The notes under the pieces were generated by a model that was not told where the DNA came from, did no database searches, and saw only the letters and a list, made by a program, of their open reading frames with translations. A stretch of DNA of 64,000 bases from JBCCOW01 sp039025855 (GTDB lineage: Bacteria; Planctomycetota; Phycisphaerae; Phycisphaerales; Phycisphaeraceae): the NCBI GenBank assembly GCA_039025855.1, contig JBCCNL010000014.1, forward strand, positions 1 to 64,000. Direction: 5' to 3'. A program made the position numbers and the translations under genes. Of the stretch, positions 52,074-60,135 are shown piece by piece (position 1 is the first letter of the stretch; each line of letters opens with the position of its first letter).

Positions 52074-53051
52074 ATGCGCATCCTCCTCACCACCACCTCC
52101 TATCAGGACACCCCCGGCGACCACCACCAGGCACTCGCCGACTCCGGATTCGACGTCGTCCGCGCCCGCGGCCCACTCCCCGAAACCGACATGCTCGCCC
52201 TCATCAAAGAGCACGATGGCTTCGACGGCCTGCTCAACGGCGACGACGAGATCACCGCCGACGTCATCGACGCCGCCCTCGCCGCACCCACCCCCCTCCG
52301 CGTCATCGCCAAGTACGGCATCGGGCTCGACTCCATCGATGTCGACCACGCCACCGCCAAAAAGATCCCCGTCCTCTTCACCCCCGGCGTCAACCACACC
52401 ACCGTCGCCGAGCACGCCTTCGGCCTGATGATCGGCCTCGCCAAACACTTCAAGATGCACCTCCGCGAGCTCAACGCCGGCGGCTGGAAGCGTCAGACCG
52501 GCACCGAACTGGCCGGCAAAACCCTCGGCGTCATCGGCATGGGCCGTATCGGCAAAGAGGTCCTCAAGCGCGGCATCGCCTTTGGCATGAAGCCCATCGC
52601 CTTCGACCTCTACTGGGACGAGGCCTTCGCCAGCGAGCACGGCGTCACCCGCTGCGACTCTGCCGAACAGGTCCTCGAAACCGCCGACGTCACCAGCCTC
52701 CACATGAACCTCACCGACGACAACCGCGGCTTCATCAACGCCGACCTGATCAGCCGCATGAAGGACACCGCCCTGCTGATCAACACCGCCCGCGGCGGCC
52801 TGGTCAACGAGGCCGATATCGCCGCCGCTTGCTCCGCCGACACCCTCGGCGGCTACGGCACCGACGTGGTCAACCAGGAGCCCGCCCCCGCCGACCACCC
52901 CTTCCGAAATATCGACAACATCCTGCTCACCCCGCACATCGGCAGCCGAACCACCGAGTCCGTCGGCCGGCAAGCCATGCGAGCCACCCTCAACCTTGTT
53001 AATTTCCTCAACGGCAACGACGACTTCATCCAAGCCAACAAGTTTGATTGA
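52074..53051 (+). CDS. D-isomer-specific 2-hydroxyacid dehydrogenase (SerA-like)
   Basis: The ATG at 52074 (MRILLTTTSY) starts this 325-residue protein. The NAD-binding motif is GVIGMGRIGKE. The catalytic residues fit Arg in INTARGG, Glu in VNQEPAP and His in LLTPHIGSRT. The N-terminal substrate domain has AKYGIGLDSIDVDHA. It has no ACT domain, so it is closer to phosphoglycerate dehydrogenase homologues or glyoxylate/hydroxypyruvate reductases than to full SerA. The substrate is uncertain. It is divergent from the marR-like gene. Confidence 0.9.
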   Translation: MRILLTTTSYQDTPGDHHQALADSGFDVVRARGPLPETDMLALIKEHDGFDGLLNGDDEITADVIDAALAAPTPLRVIAKYGIGLDSIDVDHATAKKIPVLFTPGVNHTTVAEHAFGLMIGLAKHFKMHLRELNAGGWKRQTGTELAGKTLGVIGMGRIGKEVLKRGIAFGMKPIAFDLYWDEAFASEHGVTRCDSAEQVLETADVTSLHMNLTDDNRGFINADLISRMKDTALLINTARGGLVNEADIAAACSADTLGGYGTDVVNQEPAPADHPFRNIDNILLTPHIGSRTTESVGRQAMRATLNLVNFLNGNDDFIQANKFD

Positions 53052-53078
53052 TGATTGCCTGATCGCCGGGAATGAACC

Positions 53079-53495
53079 ATGGCAGAAGGGATCGAGCCGC
53101 CTCAGGCATCGAGTGCACAACGGAGTGCCGAGCTGCAAGCGCGAACCAAGTCGTTTGCGGTCCGCTGTTTGAGGCTGATCGACTCCCTCCCCAATACCAC
53201 CGCCGGTCGCGTCATCGGCAACCAGCTCGCACGCAGCGCGACCTCCGTCGGGGCGAACTACCGGGCCAGCTGCCGAGCCCGCAGCCGCAAAGAGTTCGTT
53301 TCGAAGATGAGCATCACCGTCGAGGAGGCCGACGAATCGCTCTACTGGCTCGAGTTGATCGTGGAGCTAAAACTCGTTTCCCCCGACCGACTCGACACGC
53401 TGCTGGACGAAGCCAACCAACTCGTCGCCATCTTCGCCAAGTCACGATCGACCGCCCGAAAGTCAATCAATCCTGCTCAATCAAGAACTCCCTAA
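53079..53495 (+). CDS. Four-helix-bundle protein (23S rRNA intervening-sequence family)
   Basis: This 138-residue protein has the family segments SFAVRCLRLIDSLP, NQLARSATSVGANYRASCRA and SITVEEADESLYWLELIVEL. Members occur in intervening sequences of 23S rRNA genes and, more often, scattered in environmental genomes; their role is unknown. It starts 27 bp after the dehydrogenase and is followed by gnd after 31 bp, so it may be an insertion into an operon-like arrangement. No inverted repeats were seen around it. Confidence 0.92.
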   Translation: MAEGIEPPQASSAQRSAELQARTKSFAVRCLRLIDSLPNTTAGRVIGNQLARSATSVGANYRASCRARSRKEFVSKMSITVEEADESLYWLELIVELKLVSPDRLDTLLDEANQLVAIFAKSRSTARKSINPAQSRTP

Positions 53496-53526
53496 ATCAC
53501 CACTCCCCCAATCAAGGAATCCCTCA

Positions 53527-55059
53527 ATGCCACAATCCGACATCGGCCTCATCGGCCTCGCCGTCATGGGCCAGAACCTCGTCCTCAACATGGCCGACCA
53601 CGGCTACACCGTCTCGGTCTACAACCGAACCACCTCCAAGATGGAAGCCTTCATCGCCGACTGCAAAGCCAACGAGCCCTCCGCCGAACGCGTCGTCGGG
53701 TTCGCCGAGCTCAAAGACTTCGTCGCCTCCATCGCCAAGCCCCGCAAGATCGTCCTGCTGGTCAAGTCCACCGCCGTCCTCCCCGACGACCGCGACGCCG
53801 TGGACAAGACCATCGACGGCCTCCTGCCGCTGCTCGACGAAGGCGACATCATCATCGACGGCGGCAACTCCAACTGGAACGCCACCATCCGCCGCGAAAA
53901 CGACCTCACCGCCAAGGGCTTCGAGTTCATCGGCTCCGGCGTCTCCGGCGGCGAGCTCGGCGCCCGCTTCGGCCCCTCCCTCATGCCCGGCGGCTCCCCC
54001 AAGGCCTGGGAATCCCTCAAGCCCATCTGGGAGGCCATCGCTGCCAAGGTCGACCCCGAGACAGGCAAAGCCATCGAAGACTACGAAAAGGGCAAGCCCA
54101 TCACCCACGGCGAGACCTGCACCACCCACATCGGGGCCGACGGCGCGGGCCACTACGTCAAGATGGTCCACAACGGCATCGAGTACATCGACATGCAGCT
54201 CATCTGCGAGGCCTACCAGCTCATGAAGGACCTGCTGGGCATGACCCCGCCGGACATGTCTGAAGTCTTCACGAAGTGGAACTCGGGGCTCCTCGACTCG
54301 TTCCTCATCGAGATCACTGCCGACATACTCCAGCAGAAAGACCCCACCGACGACTCCAAGTGGTTCGTCGACATCGTCCTCGACGCCGCCGGCCAGAAGG
54401 GCACCGGCAAGTGGACCAGTACCTCGGCCCTGGACCTCGGTATCCCCGCCAACGCCATCGCCGAGGCCGTGTTCGCCCGCTGCCTCTCCGCCATCAAGGA
54501 AGAACGCGTCGCCGCCAGCTCGCTGCTCGAAGGCCCCGACGCCCCTGCCCTCATCGATTCCAAGGAGGAACTCGTCGAAGCGATCCACGACGCCCTCTAC
54601 AGCTCCAAGATCTGCGCCTACGCCCAGGGCTTCCAGCTCATGGCCGAGGCCCAGAACGAGTTCGACTGGACGTTGAACTTTGGAGAAATTGCAAAAATCT
54701 TCCGGGGAGGCTGCATCATCCGTGCCCGCTTCCTCCAGAAGATCACCGAGGCCTACCAGAACGACCCCAGCCTCCAGAACCTCATGCTCGACCCGTTCTT
54801 CAAGGGTGAACTCCACCGCTGCCAGGCCAACTGGCGCAAGGTCGTCAGCCTCGCCGTCCTCCACGGCATCCCCACCCCCGCGTTCAGCTCCGCCCTGGCC
54901 TACTTCGACGGCTACCGCTCCGCCGTCGTCCCCGCCAACCTCCTCCAGGCCCAGCGCGACTACTTCGGCGCCCACACCTACGAGCGCGTCGACAAGCCCC
55001 GCGGTGAAAAGTTCCACGTCGACTGGCCCGAACCGGACCGCCCCCAGCTCGACGCCTGA
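53527..55059 (+). CDS. gnd: 6-phosphogluconate dehydrogenase (decarboxylating)
   Basis: This 510-residue enzyme oxidatively decarboxylates 6-phosphogluconate to ribulose 5-phosphate. The N-terminal NADP domain begins IGLIGLAVMGQNLVLNMAD. Substrate-binding segments are IIDGGNSNWN, SGVSGGELGARFGPSLMPGG and VKMVHNGIEYIDMQLI with the catalytic lysine. The C-terminal helical domain has IFRGGCIIRARFL. The length fits the long homodimeric form (about 470-510). It ends in a strong terminator at 55088-55119. Confidence 0.97.
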   Translation: MPQSDIGLIGLAVMGQNLVLNMADHGYTVSVYNRTTSKMEAFIADCKANEPSAERVVGFAELKDFVASIAKPRKIVLLVKSTAVLPDDRDAVDKTIDGLLPLLDEGDIIIDGGNSNWNATIRRENDLTAKGFEFIGSGVSGGELGARFGPSLMPGGSPKAWESLKPIWEAIAAKVDPETGKAIEDYEKGKPITHGETCTTHIGADGAGHYVKMVHNGIEYIDMQLICEAYQLMKDLLGMTPPDMSEVFTKWNSGLLDSFLIEITADILQQKDPTDDSKWFVDIVLDAAGQKGTGKWTSTSALDLGIPANAIAEAVFARCLSAIKEERVAASSLLEGPDAPALIDSKEELVEAIHDALYSSKICAYAQGFQLMAEAQNEFDWTLNFGEIAKIFRGGCIIRARFLQKITEAYQNDPSLQNLMLDPFFKGELHRCQANWRKVVSLAVLHGIPTPAFSSALAYFDGYRSAVVPANLLQAQRDYFGAHTYERVDKPRGEKFHVDWPEPDRPQLDA

Positions 55060-55087
55060 GCCCGGCTTCCATAACGAAACCCTATCC

Positions 55088-55119
55088 AAACCCACTGGCA
55101 CTCATGCCAGTGGGTTTTT
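55088..55119 (+). terminator. Rho-independent terminator of gnd
   Basis: AAACCCACTGGCA (55088-55100), loop CTCA and TGCCAGTGGGTTT (55105-55117) form a perfect 13-bp stem running into TTTTT. It lies 28 bp after the gnd stop. Confidence 0.9.
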
Positions 55120-55151
55120 GCATTACTCCCGAACAAGACTAAGGTCGATGC

Positions 55152-55946
55152 ATGGAAGCCATCGCCGAGCTTATCGCGGCCATAGCGACCGCAACCGTTC
55201 AGGCCCTAGTGGTAGCTGTCTTCTTGGCTTTGGAACTTGTGCTTTGGCTCGTCTACGGCATGACGTGTCTCATCCTCAGAATTACCCGAAGAGACAAACA
55301 GGCCGCCAAGGTCCGCTTTCAACAACGCAGAAACGCGCTGAAAAGCCGGCGACAGAAGACGCCCGCCCATCGCTCTCAGCAGAGCAAGCCTCAACCGACG
55401 GCGGCAGACACACTCGGGGGCGTGATCGTTCTCGTCCTCATCATCGCGGTCCCGCTCGGCTACTTCGCCTACCAGCGTCATGTCCGCAAGCAGAACGAAG
55501 CCGCCACGCGTCCCGTGATGGCCAGCCTGATGCAGCAGTTTGTGGCCCACACAGAGTCCGACGCCCAGCCCCCACTCACTCCCGGCGTGCTGCCTCAGGC
55601 CGACGCCTGGAGCCAACCCCTCGAACTGTTTGTCGATCCGTTCCCAGCATTCACGCTGCTCGTCATACGCTCCGCGGGACACGACGGAGAGACCGGGACA
55701 CTCGACGACCTGCTTGAGATCGGCGTGGCCAAAGTCGATCACGCGGCCATCGCGAAATTCCTGCTCGCCACGGGCCGCCAGGCCATCGCCGAGAAATGGG
55801 GGCTGGCCAGCGAGGACGTCAAGGCCCAGATCAACGCCAAGTTGGATCAAGCCAAAAACGATCCGGCGGTCGTCCCCGACACCATCGATCGCCTGAAGGG
55901 TTTCTTGCGAAAAGACCGCGAAGACGCCTCGGCCGAACCGCGTTAG
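55152..55946 (+). CDS. Membrane protein with a GspG-like C-terminal segment
   Basis: This 264-residue protein has a long N-terminal hydrophobic region (about 4-45) and a basic cytoplasmic loop (RRNALKSRRQKTPAHRSQQ). A second helix follows (GGVIVLVLIIAVPLGYFAY). The extracytoplasmic domain includes LELFVDPFPAFTLLVIRSAG followed by HDGETGTLDDL. That Asp-Pro-Phe plus SxGxDG-like pattern resembles the calcium site region of type II pseudopilins such as GspG. However, the usual prepilin signal is absent. A C-terminal helix with IAKFLLATGRQAIAEKWG ends the protein. No known family could be assigned. Confidence 0.75.
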   Translation: MEAIAELIAAIATATVQALVVAVFLALELVLWLVYGMTCLILRITRRDKQAAKVRFQQRRNALKSRRQKTPAHRSQQSKPQPTAADTLGGVIVLVLIIAVPLGYFAYQRHVRKQNEAATRPVMASLMQQFVAHTESDAQPPLTPGVLPQADAWSQPLELFVDPFPAFTLLVIRSAGHDGETGTLDDLLEIGVAKVDHAAIAKFLLATGRQAIAEKWGLASEDVKAQINAKLDQAKNDPAVVPDTIDRLKGFLRKDREDASAEPR

Positions 55947-56097
55947 CAGGCCTTCAAATGCGACACCTGGATGAAACCGACGCCTTCGTAACGTTCATCA
56001 CTCCCTTCAAAGGCCAGAACGGCCAGGCTAAACTCATGGTAAGTCACAGGCGGCTCAAACCGATACACCAAGAGTCCATCCAACCCCAAAACACACC

Positions 56098-56358
56098 ATG
56101 CCCACCTACGAATACTTCTGCCCCGACAACGGCCAGTCCCTCGAAGTCATGCACGGCATGACCACCACCCTCAACACCTGGGGCGAGCTCTGCGACCAGG
56201 CCGACCTCGACCCCGGCGACACCCCCGCCGACACCCCCATCGAAAAACTCCTCGGCACCGGCATGCTCCTCTCCAATAGCCGTGCCGACCTCACCCCCGG
56301 CTCCGCCTCCAACACCGGTGGCGGCTGCTGCGGTGGCGGGGGATGCGGCTGCGGCTGA
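56098..56358 (+). CDS. FmdB-like zinc-ribbon protein with an altered metal site
   Basis: This 86-residue protein begins MPTYEYFCPDNGQSLEVMHG, which matches the FmdB start. The second cysteine of the first CPxCG knuckle is replaced (CPDNG). Only one further cysteine (ELCDQAD) precedes the tail GGGCCGGGGCGCG, which is Cys/Gly-rich. Zinc binding by the N-terminal ribbon is therefore doubtful, and the tail may bind metal instead. FmdB-type proteins are small regulators of unknown mechanism. The gene lies directly upstream of the retron-like region. Confidence 0.75.
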   Translation: MPTYEYFCPDNGQSLEVMHGMTTTLNTWGELCDQADLDPGDTPADTPIEKLLGTGMLLSNSRADLTPGSASNTGGGCCGGGGCGCG

Positions 56359-56390
56359 AGTCCTGGCTCTCGGATTCCTCGTAAAATGAG

Positions 56391-56522
56391 ATCGCCTTGG
56401 CGAAGCTCCATAGAGCGCAGGGCGATGTTTCGTCGCCCGGGTCGCGTCGCGCGGCCTGCCATACCCTGGCGTTCGTGGCACTGATGCTGCTCGCAGCATC
56501 GCCCACGCAGCAAGGCAGGCCG
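56391..56522 (+). ncRNA. Candidate retron msr-msd non-coding RNA
   Basis: The region directly upstream of the reverse transcriptase has strong RNA structure. ATCGCC (56391-56396) pairs with GGCGAT (56421-56426) around GCTC-CATA-GAGC. A 71-nt hairpin is closed by CGGCCTGCC (56452-56460) and GGCAGGCCG (56514-56522). Inside it, CGTGG/CCACG and GATGCTGC-TC-GCAGCATC make a long stem. A long hairpin just 5' of the RT gene is where a retron msd is expected. The a1/a2 repeat and branching guanosine were not identified. Confidence 0.4.
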
Positions 56523-56572
56523 ACCTCCACCAATCTGGGCGTCGGCTCTTTTTCCTCGACACCGACCCCACC

Positions 56573-57574
56573 ATGCTGGCGAACACCGCAGCCGCCGTCT
56601 TCCTCGTCATCCTCGCGGTCTTCGGCCTCGTGCTGCTCCTCTGGCTGGCCTACGTCCTGCTCGACGGTCTCGGCGAACGCGGACTCATCGCAGGCCCACG
56701 ACCCACCCCCAAGCGTCGCACCCCGCGACGGCAACCGCGTAGCAAGCACAACCTCGCGCAACTCACCTGGAGACTCAGAACCACCCCCGACGAGCTTCAG
56801 GCCATCCCGTGCCGCTACCGCAACTCGCGCATCCCCAAGCGGACCAGCGGGCACCGAACCCTTTACATCCCCGATGAGCCGCTCAAGGCAATACAACGCA
56901 GCCTGCTCGGACGCGTACTGCGGAACTTAAAAGTCCACCCCGCTGCCACCGGCTTCGAGCCCGGCCTGTCCATCGCCCACAACGCCGCCTTCCACGCCGG
57001 TCAGGCCGTCGTCATCAAGCTCGACCTCAAAGACTTCTTCCCCAGCACCACTGCCGACCGCGTGAACCACTACTTCCGGCTCATAGGCTGGGACGCCGAA
57101 GCCGCCGCCCTGCTCACCCGCCTGACCACCTACGAAGACGGCCTCCCCCAGGGCGCCCCCACCAGCCCCCGCCTCGCCAACCTGGTCAACTACGTCCTCG
57201 ACGCCCAGATCGAACGCTACGTCCGCAAGCACCACGGTACCTACACCCGATATGCCGACGACATCACCGTCAGCTACCCCGAAGACTGGCCCAAGTACGT
57301 CCGAGGCACCATCCAGAAAGTCCGCCGCGTCGCCAAGGCCCACGGCTACACCGTCCACACCCGCGGCAAGCTCCGCGTCCTCCGCCAACACCAGCAGCAA
57401 CGCGTCACGGGCCTCGTCGTCAACAACCGCGTCAACCTCCCGCGCCAAAAACGCCGCTGGCTCCGGGCTGTCGAACACCGCCTCCGCACCACCGGCGAAG
57501 CCTCCCTCACCCCCGAACAACTCGACGGCTGGCACGCCCTCCAGGCCATGATCGCCCAGCACCGCGACGCCTAA
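56573..57574 (+). CDS. Retron-type reverse transcriptase with N-terminal transmembrane helix
   Basis: This 333-residue enzyme is predicted to synthesise multicopy single-stranded DNA from an adjacent RNA. Residues 4-31 form a membrane helix (FLVILAVFGLVLLLWLAYVL), followed by a basic linker (41-60). RT motifs in order: RIPKRTSGHRTLYIP, LKAIQRSLL, the retron-specific NAAFH (NAxxH, 137-141), IKLDLKDFFPS (catalytic Asp151), LPQGAPTSPRLANL, YTRYADDITVSY (Asp229, Asp230), and RVTGLVVNN with the retron VTG triplet at 278-280. The length is typical of a stand-alone retron RT. The membrane helix replaces or fuses an effector; no separate effector is evident. A clpP gene follows after 78 bp. Confidence 0.9.
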   Translation: MLANTAAAVFLVILAVFGLVLLLWLAYVLLDGLGERGLIAGPRPTPKRRTPRRQPRSKHNLAQLTWRLRTTPDELQAIPCRYRNSRIPKRTSGHRTLYIPDEPLKAIQRSLLGRVLRNLKVHPAATGFEPGLSIAHNAAFHAGQAVVIKLDLKDFFPSTTADRVNHYFRLIGWDAEAAALLTRLTTYEDGLPQGAPTSPRLANLVNYVLDAQIERYVRKHHGTYTRYADDITVSYPEDWPKYVRGTIQKVRRVAKAHGYTVHTRGKLRVLRQHQQQRVTGLVVNNRVNLPRQKRRWLRAVEHRLRTTGEASLTPEQLDGWHALQAMIAQHRDA

Positions 57575-57652
57575 GCTCCAACCCACCGCCAACCCGCACA
57601 CCGCCGCCCGTGTTGCGCTAGACTCTCCTCCACCCAAACCAGAAGGACCCCA

Positions 57653-58432
57653 ATGACCACCCCCTCCCTCAACGACTTCCAGCAGGCCATGTCCCACATG
57701 GACCTGCCCCGCCTCCAACAGCTCGCCCACGACACCCCACCCACCGCGCTGCCTCAAGCGTGGCCGACGGCACACACCACCACGACCGGCCCCGCCCGTG
57801 ACCCCATGCTCGACCCCCGCATGATGCCCGCCGCTGCGCCCCCCGGCGGCGGCACGATGCGCTACCGCGAGATGACCATCGACGAGATGCTCCTCGAAAA
57901 CCGCGTCATCTTCCTCGTCGGCGAGATCCACCACGGCTCGGCCATGGGCGTCGTCATGCGTCTGCTCTACCTCCAGAACTCCAAGCCCGGCGTCGATATC
58001 AACCTCTACATCAACTCCCCCGGCGGGGCCGTCGACGACACCCTCGCCATGATCGACACGATGCAGTTCATCACCTCGCCCGTCGCGACCTACTGCATCG
58101 GCAAGGCCATGTCCGGCGGCGCCCTCACCCTCGCCGCAGGCCACCAGGGCAAACGCTACTGCCTCCCCCATGCGAAGGTCATGATCCACCAGCCCTACGG
58201 CGGGATCTACGGCCAGACCACCGACGTCCAGATACAGGCTGAGGAAATCATCAAGACCAAGAACGAGCTCAATGACATGCTCGCCAAGTTCACCGGCCAG
58301 CCCGTCGAGAAGGTCGCCGACGACTCCGAACGCGACAAGTTCTTCAATGCTGAGGAAGCCAAGGCCTACGGCCTCGTTGACGAGGTCGTCACCGTCACCC
58401 CCGATGCCGAGGGCGAGAAGAAAGAAGACTGA
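57653..58432 (+). CDS. clpP: ClpP-like serine protease with an N-terminal extension
   Basis: This proteolytic subunit has 259 residues, about 60 more than usual because of a Pro/Thr-rich N-terminus (1-65). The ClpP fold starts at TIDEMLLENRVIFLVGEI. Active-site Ser154 lies in GKAMSGGALTL (instead of the usual AASMGA). His179 lies in HAKVMIHQP, and the aspartate is probably in SERDKFF. YINSPGG is conserved. AAGGA 8 nt upstream gives a clear ribosome-binding site, and TAGACT at about 57623 could be its own promoter. No ClpX or ClpA gene is nearby, so it may be an accessory paralogue. It is followed by a strong terminator. Confidence 0.9.
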   Translation: MTTPSLNDFQQAMSHMDLPRLQQLAHDTPPTALPQAWPTAHTTTTGPARDPMLDPRMMPAAAPPGGGTMRYREMTIDEMLLENRVIFLVGEIHHGSAMGVVMRLLYLQNSKPGVDINLYINSPGGAVDDTLAMIDTMQFITSPVATYCIGKAMSGGALTLAAGHQGKRYCLPHAKVMIHQPYGGIYGQTTDVQIQAEEIIKTKNELNDMLAKFTGQPVEKVADDSERDKFFNAEEAKAYGLVDEVVTVTPDAEGEKKED

Positions 58433-58460
58433 CCACCACTCAACACACAACCCAAACTAA

Positions 58461-58486
58461 AGCCCGGGGATAGCCATCCCCGGGCT
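58461..58486. terminator. Terminator between clpP and the DUF2959 gene
   Basis: AGCCCGGGGAT (58461-58471) pairs perfectly with ATCCCCGGGCT (58476-58486), followed by TTCTCTTT. It can serve both convergent genes. Confidence 0.85.
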
Positions 58487-58510
58487 TTCTCTTTGCGCAT
58501 CAAACGCACA

Positions 58511-59173
58511 TCACTGCTGCATCGACGCGATGAACGCATCCGCCTCCGCGATCGACGCGTTCATCTGTTCGATCAGCGCGGTCACGTCGCTCTCGATCTG
58601 CACCGCCTTGCCCTCCAGGCTCGCGATCGCCTGCGCGTTCAGGCTGCTCTCCAAAAAGATCACCTGGTTGCTGAACGCCTCCAACACAGGAGCCATGCGC
58701 GCCGCCGCCGCGTCCATCTTCGACTCCAGCGTCGCGTACCGCTGCTTCGAGTCCGACAGCTGCCGCTTCATGATCGCCCGCTGGTCCGCGTCCGTGTTCT
58801 CCTCGATCCGTCCTTCCCACTCGACAAACAAGTCCCCCGCGACCCGCTTAACCTCCGCGATCTCGCTGCGCACATCCGCCGCCGCGTCTGCCGCATCCTC
58901 GTAGTCCGATCGCAGCTTGTCGTACGCCTGTTTCAGGTCAGTGATCTCGCCACCCGTGAGGGCCAGCAGCCGATCCAACGCCGAGCTGAACTCCTCCTTC
59001 GCGTCCTGCTGCTCGTCCCGCACATCCTCGATCGCATCCACGAGCAGGTCCCGCTTCTCGTTCCCCAGCGCACTCTGGGCCCGGTAATACAGCGACCGGC
59101 AACCCACACCCCAACCCCCGACCAACACCAAACCCGCCAGCAACACCGCTCGACCGCATCTCCAATCGTTCAT
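58511..59173 (-). CDS. DUF2959 family lipoprotein
   Basis: The 220-residue protein has a signal peptide (to about residue 24) and lipobox WGVGC, then RSLYYRAQSALGNEKRDLLV, the DUF2959 signature. The rest is helical and coiled-coil (DLKQAYDKLRSDYEDAADAA, LESKMDAAAARMAPVLEAF). It is predicted to be anchored to a membrane and to extend in the periplasm; its role is unknown. It is convergent with clpP and divergent from the coiled-coil gene at 59280. Confidence 0.85.
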   Translation of the reverse strand: MNDWRCGRAVLLAGLVLVGGWGVGCRSLYYRAQSALGNEKRDLLVDAIEDVRDEQQDAKEEFSSALDRLLALTGGEITDLKQAYDKLRSDYEDAADAAADVRSEIAEVKRVAGDLFVEWEGRIEENTDADQRAIMKRQLSDSKQRYATLESKMDAAAARMAPVLEAFSNQVIFLESSLNAQAIASLEGKAVQIESDVTALIEQMNASIAEADAFIASMQQ

Positions 59174-59279
59174 CCCAGGATTCTACCGCCCTGCCGCTTC
59201 AGCACCGCTCCGATCGTGACGATCCCAACGTCTATGACGGGGCGACCGGCTCCGCAACCCGCGATCCTGAGAGCCCGCC

Positions 59280-59990
59280 ATGCCCGCCAAAGCCCGAAAC
59301 AGCAAGCGTAAAACCGCCAGTAAGACCACCGCCAAGAACCGTACCGCACCCCCGCCCCTGCCGGCCGACGCTTCCGCCCTCGAGTCACTCGTCGGCGGCG
59401 TCCAGGAACGCTTCAGCGACCTCGTCAACTGGCACCAGAAGCAGGCGAAGGCCCTCGAAGCCCACAAGGCCCAGGTCCAGAAGGAACAAGACGCCACCCG
59501 CGCCAAACTCGACAGAGAACAGACCGCCCAAGAGCGCACCCGCACCGACATCGACAAGCGTAACGCCGCCCTCAAGGCCAAGGAACAGGCCGTCGCCGCA
59601 CGCGAGAAAGCCGCCAACACCGAGCGTAAAACCCTCGACGCCGACCTGAAGAAGCTCGACACCGAGCGTGACGCTCTGGCCAAGGCCCAGCAAGAACTCG
59701 AAGCCGCCCGTGAATCCGTTAACACCGAGCGTGCCGAGCTTAAAGAACTCGCCGCCAACCTCCACCGGGAACATGAAGAGCTCCGTGTCCAGTGGGATAC
59801 CGCCCACGCCGTCCGCCGTGCCCAGGACCAACTCTTCGAGCTCGTCGAGACCGAACGCCAGCGTGTCGACCAGCACCTCCAGAGATTGATCCAATCCACA
59901 GGGACGACCGGCATCGATAATCCGCCCCTCACGCTTCATCGCCCAGACCACGAGGCTCAAGACCCCACAGCACCGGCCAACGCCGCCTGA
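59280..59990 (+). CDS. Long coiled-coil protein
   Basis: This 236-residue protein has a basic N-terminus (KARNSKRKTASKTTAKNR). A continuous coiled coil from about residue 50 to 200 is dominated by Ala, Lys, Glu and Arg (EQAVAAREKAANTERKTLDA, LEAARESVNTERAELKELAA). The C-terminus is short and disordered. It could be a structural or nucleoid-associated protein. No family can be assigned because coiled coils look alike. The 145 bp that follow contain no recognised gene. Confidence 0.75.
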   Translation: MPAKARNSKRKTASKTTAKNRTAPPPLPADASALESLVGGVQERFSDLVNWHQKQAKALEAHKAQVQKEQDATRAKLDREQTAQERTRTDIDKRNAALKAKEQAVAAREKAANTERKTLDADLKKLDTERDALAKAQQELEAARESVNTERAELKELAANLHREHEELRVQWDTAHAVRRAQDQLFELVETERQRVDQHLQRLIQSTGTTGIDNPPLTLHRPDHEAQDPTAPANAA

Positions 59991-60135
59991 TCGGGCACAC
60001 GCTGGAGACCCAGGCGCCGCCAAACGGCCCGATCTTCACCCGTCTCGAACTCAACATCATGCCGGCACGGGTCCCATGCCGTGATCTACGAGCCAAAAGG
60101 CACAACGCCGCGATGCAGCTTTCGCTGCGGACAAC

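Noticed and set aside
56397..56930. A plus-strand frame with a hydrophobic stretch covering the region upstream of the RT
   Set aside because: It overlaps the RT gene in another frame, lacks a ribosome-binding site, and coincides with strong RNA structure.
56573..57574. Diversity-generating retroelement or group II intron RT
   Set aside because: No template/variable repeat pair, no intron domain V structure and no maturase domain are seen. NAxxH and VTG point to a retron.
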